Both the position numbers and the translations under genes were made by a program. From Ewingella sp049889095 (lineage in GTDB: Bacteria; Pseudomonadota; Gammaproteobacteria; Enterobacterales; Enterobacteriaceae), in NCBI GenBank assembly GCA_049889095.1, contig JBLJFK010000002.1: DNA of 64,000 nt. The stretch is one strand, 5' to 3'. This document shows, piece by piece, positions 60,300-64,000 of the stretch; the first letter of the stretch is position 1, and each line of letters begins with the position of its first letter. The notes beneath the pieces were generated by a model. The model had not been told where the DNA came from and ran no database searches. It saw nothing but the letters and a program-made list of their open reading frames with translations.

Positions 60300-61619
60300 T
60301 CACTGATGTACGGTAACACTGCGTTGGCCACTGGCTTTGTCATAGATCCCGACCAATACCATCATCACCAGTGATGGGGGTAGCCATGCCAGCCCCTGAG
60401 CCGACAGCGGAAGATGCGAGGTCCAGGCGGGCATAATATCAACCAGTGCGGAGGCTTTTACACCGTCAAGGATGCCAAACAAGAAGCTGACCAGCATCAC
60501 CGGTGCCACGATGCGGGTAGTGCTATTCCACCAGCGCAGTGTGAAGCTCAGGACCACCAGCACAATACACGGCGGGTAAATCGCCGTCAGCACCGGAATC
60601 GAAATCTGAATCAGGTGGCTGAGGCCCAGATTTGATACGAGCATTGAGAACAGGCCCAGAATGAACACCAGCGACTTATACGAAAGTGGCAGATATTGTG
60701 CGAAGAACTCGGCGCAAGCACACGTCAGGCCAACCGCCGTCACCATGCAGGCGACGAATATCAGGGCTGCCAGGAAGAAGCTGCCGACACCGCCAAAAGT
60801 ATGTTCGACATAGGCATGCAGGATCACGGCACCGTTGGTAGCATCCGGCACCAGTGAAGCACTGCTTTCACCCAGTTTAAACAGGCTCAGATAAACCAGC
60901 ATGAGGCCCATACCGGCAATCAAACCCGCCAGCACGGTATACCGGGTAAGCAATTTTGCATCTGTGACGCCGCGCGAACGCGCCGCATTGACAATGACAA
61001 TACCAAACACCATGGCACCCAAGGTATCCATAGTCAGATAGCCATTCACAAATCCGCTGGAGAACGGTACCGCCTGATAGGTCTCCGTCGCAGGAATACT
61101 GTGACCCGCAGGCCACAACACGGCGGCAATCCCCAGCACGCCCAGCGCGACTATTTTCAACGGCGCAAGAAAGTGCCCAACGGTATCCAGTAATTTTCCC
61201 GGATAGAGCGAAATGCCAATCACCAGCGCAAAATAGATCACGCTATAAATGAACAAGGGCAAAGGCGTATCACCGGTCAGTGGCGCGATACCGACTTCAA
61301 AAGAAACAGTCGCGGTGCGCGGCGTAGCGAATAGCGGGCCGACGGCAAGATAGCAGACCGTCGCCAGCAGTAAACCGGCGGTGCGGCCAATCGGTGTACT
61401 CAGGGCGTCAATTCCCCCCCCGACGCGGGCCAGCGCAACGACGGTTATGACAGGAAGGCCCACCGCCGTTGCCATAAAGCCGGCAGCAGCCCACCAAACT
61501 TCGTGCCCAGCCTGTAAACCAACCATCGGAGGGAAAATGATGTTTCCTGCACCGACGAATAAAGCGAAGGTCATAAAACCCAGCGCCAGAATATCTTTGC
61601 TTGCTAAACGAGTACTCAT
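60300..61619 (-). CDS. brnQ: Branched-chain amino acid:cation symporter BrnQ
   Basis: With the ATG at 61619 the product has 439 residues, equal to E. coli BrnQ. It is an inner-membrane LIVCS-family carrier for leucine, isoleucine and valine with about twelve helices; IIFPPMVGLQAG, LLATVCYLAVGPLFATPRTA and GFVNGYLTMDTLGAMVFG are family hallmarks. The reading frame is open 74 codons upstream but without similarity. The ribosome site is weak. Confidence 0.94.
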   Translation of the reverse strand: MSTRLASKDILALGFMTFALFVGAGNIIFPPMVGLQAGHEVWWAAAGFMATAVGLPVITVVALARVGGGIDALSTPIGRTAGLLLATVCYLAVGPLFATPRTATVSFEVGIAPLTGDTPLPLFIYSVIYFALVIGISLYPGKLLDTVGHFLAPLKIVALGVLGIAAVLWPAGHSIPATETYQAVPFSSGFVNGYLTMDTLGAMVFGIVIVNAARSRGVTDAKLLTRYTVLAGLIAGMGLMLVYLSLFKLGESSASLVPDATNGAVILHAYVEHTFGGVGSFFLAALIFVACMVTAVGLTCACAEFFAQYLPLSYKSLVFILGLFSMLVSNLGLSHLIQISIPVLTAIYPPCIVLVVLSFTLRWWNSTTRIVAPVMLVSFLFGILDGVKASALVDIMPAWTSHLPLSAQGLAWLPPSLVMMVLVGIYDKASGQRSVTVHQ

Positions 61620-62065
61620 GATGGGTGTCGTGATACCTGTTCGAATGAATAAAAGTAACCAGTGCTGGCACCCTGCTCTTTCATCATGAAGATAATACCG
61701 TGAGGTACGGCCATTAACGCCAATGTGAGGCAGGAAGAAGCTTAAAACGCCTGATGATATGCAGAAAAAGATGTTGTTATATGCAGGGAGTATCGAGCGA
61801 CAGCGGGAGCTACGGTAAACGTTTATAGTGCAAAAAGGCAAGCCGTGATCTAAAAAGCAGAAGTTTCAACTATATAATTATTAAAAAGCAGTAATAACCA
61901 CTAAATAAGCGTTAAAACACATCACATGATATGTATGATTTATAAACAATAAGAAGCACAAGATATGCACGACTGATGCTAAAAGTGCGTGAAACCACCA
62001 GATTAAGGTCATTTCACGCACGTTTATAAAGTGTTAAGAGAAGGTTAATCTCCTGATTTTGCAGC
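61620..62065. other. Region between the MetE-like gene and brnQ
   Basis: This 446-bp gap holds the brnQ leader and promoter area and, at 61981-62021, the terminator of the MetE-like gene. The A/T-rich middle (61850-61975) has no coding potential. The in-frame extension of brnQ to 61841 is not conserved. Confidence 0.65.
61981..62021 (-). terminator. Terminator of the MetE-like gene
   Basis: GTGCGTGAAA and its exact complement enclose 17 bases; the minus strand continues TTTTAGC. It lies 45 bases past the stop. Confidence 0.75.
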
Positions 62066-63169
62066 TCACCAAATACGTGCAGCGATATCCACAACTAATT
62101 TCAGCTTTTCCCACTGCTGTTCTTCACTCAGGCTGTTGCCCTCTTCCGTTGATGCAAAACCGCACTGCGGGCTGAGGCAAATCTGGCTGATATCAATAAA
62201 TTTGGCCGCTTCCATTAGACGGTTTTCCACCGTTTTCGCCAGCTCCAATTCGCCTGACTTGGTGGTGATCAAGCCCAGCACCGCCTGCTGGTGGCCCGGC
62301 TTGATGAAACGTAAGGGTTCAAATCCACCGGAGCGTTCGTTGTCATACTCCAGGAAGAAAGCATCAATATTCACGCCACCAAACAGAATTTCTGCCACCG
62401 GTTCATAGCCCCCTTCGGAGATCCAGGTGGAGCGGAAATTACCGCGACACACGTGCAGGCCAATCACCAAATCATCCGGCTTACCGGCAATGGCTTTATT
62501 GAGCACATCAGCGTAAGTACGCGCCAACGCTTCAGGTGAGTCCCCCCGCTCACGGATTTGCTTCTTCTGATCTTCGGAACAGAGATAAGCCCACACGGTG
62601 TCATCGAGTTGCAAATAACGGCATCCGGCATCATAGAACGCCTGGATAGCATCACGGTAAACTTGTGCCAGATCGTCAAAATACTGCGCCAGATCGGGAT
62701 AGACCTCTTTACTGATCGCATCACGGCCACCACGGAAATGCATCACACTCGGGCTGGGAATGGTCATTTTTGGCGTGGCGGAACCGCTGATGCTTTTTAG
62801 AAAGCGGAAATCCTCCAGCATTGGGTGATCGCTGAACCCAAGCTTGCCGGTGACTTTGATACCCCGCGCCTTGGTCTGCACACCGTTGAACTGGATCCCC
62901 TGCACTGCTTCGTAGCCGTCCACGCCGTCCAGCCCCTCGAAGAAATCGAAATGCCACCAGGCACGGCGAAACTCGCCGTCAGTCACGACGTGCAAACCGG
63001 CTGCCCTTTGCAGCTCAACTACCCGACGAATCTCGGTATCTTCTACCGCCCGCAGCTGGACGGCATTAATTTCACCGGTCTCAAATTGCTTGCGCGCTTG
63101 TTTAAGGGCCGCCGGGCGTAAAAAACTGCCAACGACGTCAGCACGGAACGGAGGGGTTATACGTTGCAT
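62066..63169 (-). CDS. Short MetE-like (cobalamin-independent methionine synthase II family) protein
   Basis: The 367-residue protein resembles the C-terminal catalytic half of MetE and Bacillus YxjG/YxjH. The zinc ligands of MetE can be placed: His239 and Cys241 in GLHVCRGNF, Glu274 in LEYDNERSGG and Cys336 in LSPQCGFAS; the substrate stretch VTDGEFRRAWW is present. It lacks the N-terminal half of MetE that binds polyglutamyl folate, so the methyl donor may differ. Family members make methionine from homocysteine or take part in related thiol methylation; the exact reaction is unknown. AGGAG precedes the ATG. E. coli has no gene here between phoR and brnQ. Confidence 0.87.
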   Translation of the reverse strand: MQRITPPFRADVVGSFLRPAALKQARKQFETGEINAVQLRAVEDTEIRRVVELQRAAGLHVVTDGEFRRAWWHFDFFEGLDGVDGYEAVQGIQFNGVQTKARGIKVTGKLGFSDHPMLEDFRFLKSISGSATPKMTIPSPSVMHFRGGRDAISKEVYPDLAQYFDDLAQVYRDAIQAFYDAGCRYLQLDDTVWAYLCSEDQKKQIRERGDSPEALARTYADVLNKAIAGKPDDLVIGLHVCRGNFRSTWISEGGYEPVAEILFGGVNIDAFFLEYDNERSGGFEPLRFIKPGHQQAVLGLITTKSGELELAKTVENRLMEAAKFIDISQICLSPQCGFASTEEGNSLSEEQQWEKLKLVVDIAARIW

Positions 63170-63250
63170 GAAAATCTCCTGAAATAGGCACCCCGCCGCT
63201 GGCGAAGAGCATATGATTTACAAAGTGAATAATTACCCAAAGTCACATAA

Positions 63251-63266
63251 AGCCATCCAGATGGCT
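63251..63266 (-). promoter_or_regulatory. Palindrome upstream of the MetE-like gene
   Basis: AGCCATC, CA, GATGGCT is a perfect inverted repeat about 85 bp before the start codon. Its 8-base halves match the MetJ box AGACGTCT only in part, so MetJ control is a weak guess. Confidence 0.3.
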
Positions 63267-63378
63267 AAACTTCTTTGAGGCCATCCTGTCATGCAAAGGT
63301 TTCACCGACAAACGAGGAATTTTCATGGGACGTGAAGGAAATTCATGACGGAGATGTGATTCGTACGAGCGAAAGATA

Positions 63379-63408
63379 GCAAGCTGCTCTGCTCGGACAG
63401 CAGCTTGC
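63379..63408 (-). terminator. Terminator of phoR
   Basis: GCAAGCTGCT and its exact complement enclose 10 bases; the minus strand continues TATCTTTC. It begins 5 bases past the phoR stop. Confidence 0.7.
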
Positions 63409-63412
63409 CAGG

Positions 63413-64000
63413 TTAATCCGGGTGCTTTACCCGACTTTCGCGAATTTGGCCAATCGGAACAATCAGCCGCTGCGGCAGAGTGAACATAAAGCGGGTGCCG
63501 GTGCCCACTTCACTGATGATACCCAGCTTGGCGCTGTGATGGCTGAGCGCATGTTTGACGATCGCCAGCCCCAGGCCGCTGCCACCGGTCTGGCGCGAAC
63601 GGGCCTTGTCTACGCGATAAAAACGCTCAGTCAGACGCGGCAAATGTTGCGGTGCGATGCCAGGTCCGTTATCACTGACCTGAAACTGCGCGCCCAGAGG
63701 CGTCTGCTGCCAACTGATTTCAATCCGCGTGCCCGTTGGCGTATGGTTAACTGAGTTATAGACCAGATTCGACACCGCACTACGCAGTTGATCTTCATTG
63801 CCAAACACCTGCAACTTGTCATTGACGCGAAATACAATCTCATGGCGCCCGCTGCTTAGCGTCTGCACTTCCCGCTCAAGCATGCCCAGCATCAGCGGCA
63901 TATCAACCCGCTCATTAAGATCGATGTTAGTCGCGGCCTCAATACGTGACAACGTCAGCAGTTGCTTCACCAGCCCGTCCATGCGGCGGGTCTGTTCCTG
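63413..64000 (-). CDS. phoR: Phosphate sensor histidine kinase PhoR, 3' part only
   Basis: The window edge cuts the gene; the last 195 codons are visible. They hold the end of the dimerisation helix (MDGLVKQLLTLSRIEA) and the whole ATPase domain: N box NLVYNSVNHTP, G1 box DNGPGI, F box LTERFYRVD and G2 box GGSGLGLAIVKHAL. PhoR phosphorylates PhoB when phosphate is scarce. The phosphorylated His and the N-terminal membrane and PAS parts lie outside. The order phoR-(insert)-brnQ-proY matches E. coli apart from the inserted gene. Confidence 0.93.
   Translation of the reverse strand, partial: QEQTRRMDGLVKQLLTLSRIEAATNIDLNERVDMPLMLGMLEREVQTLSSGRHEIVFRVNDKLQVFGNEDQLRSAVSNLVYNSVNHTPTGTRIEISWQQTPLGAQFQVSDNGPGIAPQHLPRLTERFYRVDKARSRQTGGSGLGLAIVKHALSHHSAKLGIISEVGTGTRFMFTLPQRLIVPIGQIRESRVKHPD

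Noticed and set aside
61620..61841. 74-residue N-terminal extension of BrnQ
   Set aside because: The shorter product has exactly the family length; the extension is Cys/Arg/Phe-rich and lies in the promoter region.
1..64000. Defence island, prophage, CRISPR array, integron or toxin-antitoxin system
   Set aside because: No spaced direct repeats, integrase, transposase, capsid or nuclease-type genes were seen; gene order is conserved housekeeping backbone.

Overview
This window is a stretch of core chromosome from a gamma-proteobacterium of the order Enterobacterales. Gene content and order follow the Escherichia coli K-12 segment between ybaY and phoR, with some genes added or absent, and nearly every protein matches its E. 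coli counterpart in length and motifs. Extra genes at several junctions (a cysteine desulfhydrase beside decR, a TPR/DUF218 protein, a Gfo/Idh/MocA oxidoreductase, an OxyR-type peroxiredoxin next to ggt, a short MetE-like methyltransferase) and two ERIC repeats point to a Yersiniaceae-like relative (Rahnella/Serratia/Yersinia group). The genus is an inference.

Layout. 1-3.5 kb: ybaY (cut by the window edge), tesB, and the ammonium module glnK-amtB behind a sigma-54 promoter. 3.5-9 kb: the mdlAB exporter and the divergent cysteine-detoxification pair decR/cdsH. 9-14.3 kb: a TPR/DUF218 protein, cof, ybaE, queC and fadM. 14.4-24.6 kb: the protein-quality block ybaV, ppiD, hupB, lon, clpX, clpP, tig, bolA, all on the minus strand, with heat-shock promoter matches before lon and clpP. 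25-32.5 kb: yajG, ampG and the cytochrome bo3 operon cyoABCDE. 32.7-38.6 kb: yajR, the Gfo/Idh/MocA gene, yajQ, panE-yajL and yajI. 38.8-43.2 kb: nrdR-ribD-ribE-nusB-thiL-pgpA on the plus strand. 43.3-49.2 kb: yajO, dxs-ispA-xseB on the minus strand, then thiI on the plus strand. 49.3-55 kb: queA, tgt, yajC, secD, secF on the minus strand, with acpH divergent from queA. 55.9-64 kb: peroxiredoxin and ggt on the plus strand, then proY, brnQ, a MetE-like gene and phoR (cut by the edge) on the minus strand.

How genes work together. GlnK gates AmtB according to nitrogen status. Trigger factor, ClpXP, Lon, HU-beta and PpiD cover nascent-chain folding, regulated proteolysis, nucleoid structure and periplasmic folding. 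RibD and RibE make the riboflavin precursor, and ThiI, ThiL and Dxs feed thiamine pyrophosphate; Dxs and IspA also start and extend isoprenoids. QueC, QueA and Tgt all serve queuosine in tRNA. YajC, SecD and SecF form the accessory part of the Sec translocon.

No phage, insertion sequence, CRISPR array, rRNA or tRNA gene was found, and I see no defence island. The most interesting points are small: two ERIC repeats that each abut a stop codon in the same orientation, a six-residue insertion near the N-terminus of Tgt, a possible leaderless acpH mRNA, a terminator whose first arm lies inside the ybaE coding sequence, a perfect 18-bp inverted repeat without a U tract, and paired palindromes that may be operators for DecR and for the cof/ybaE divergon.
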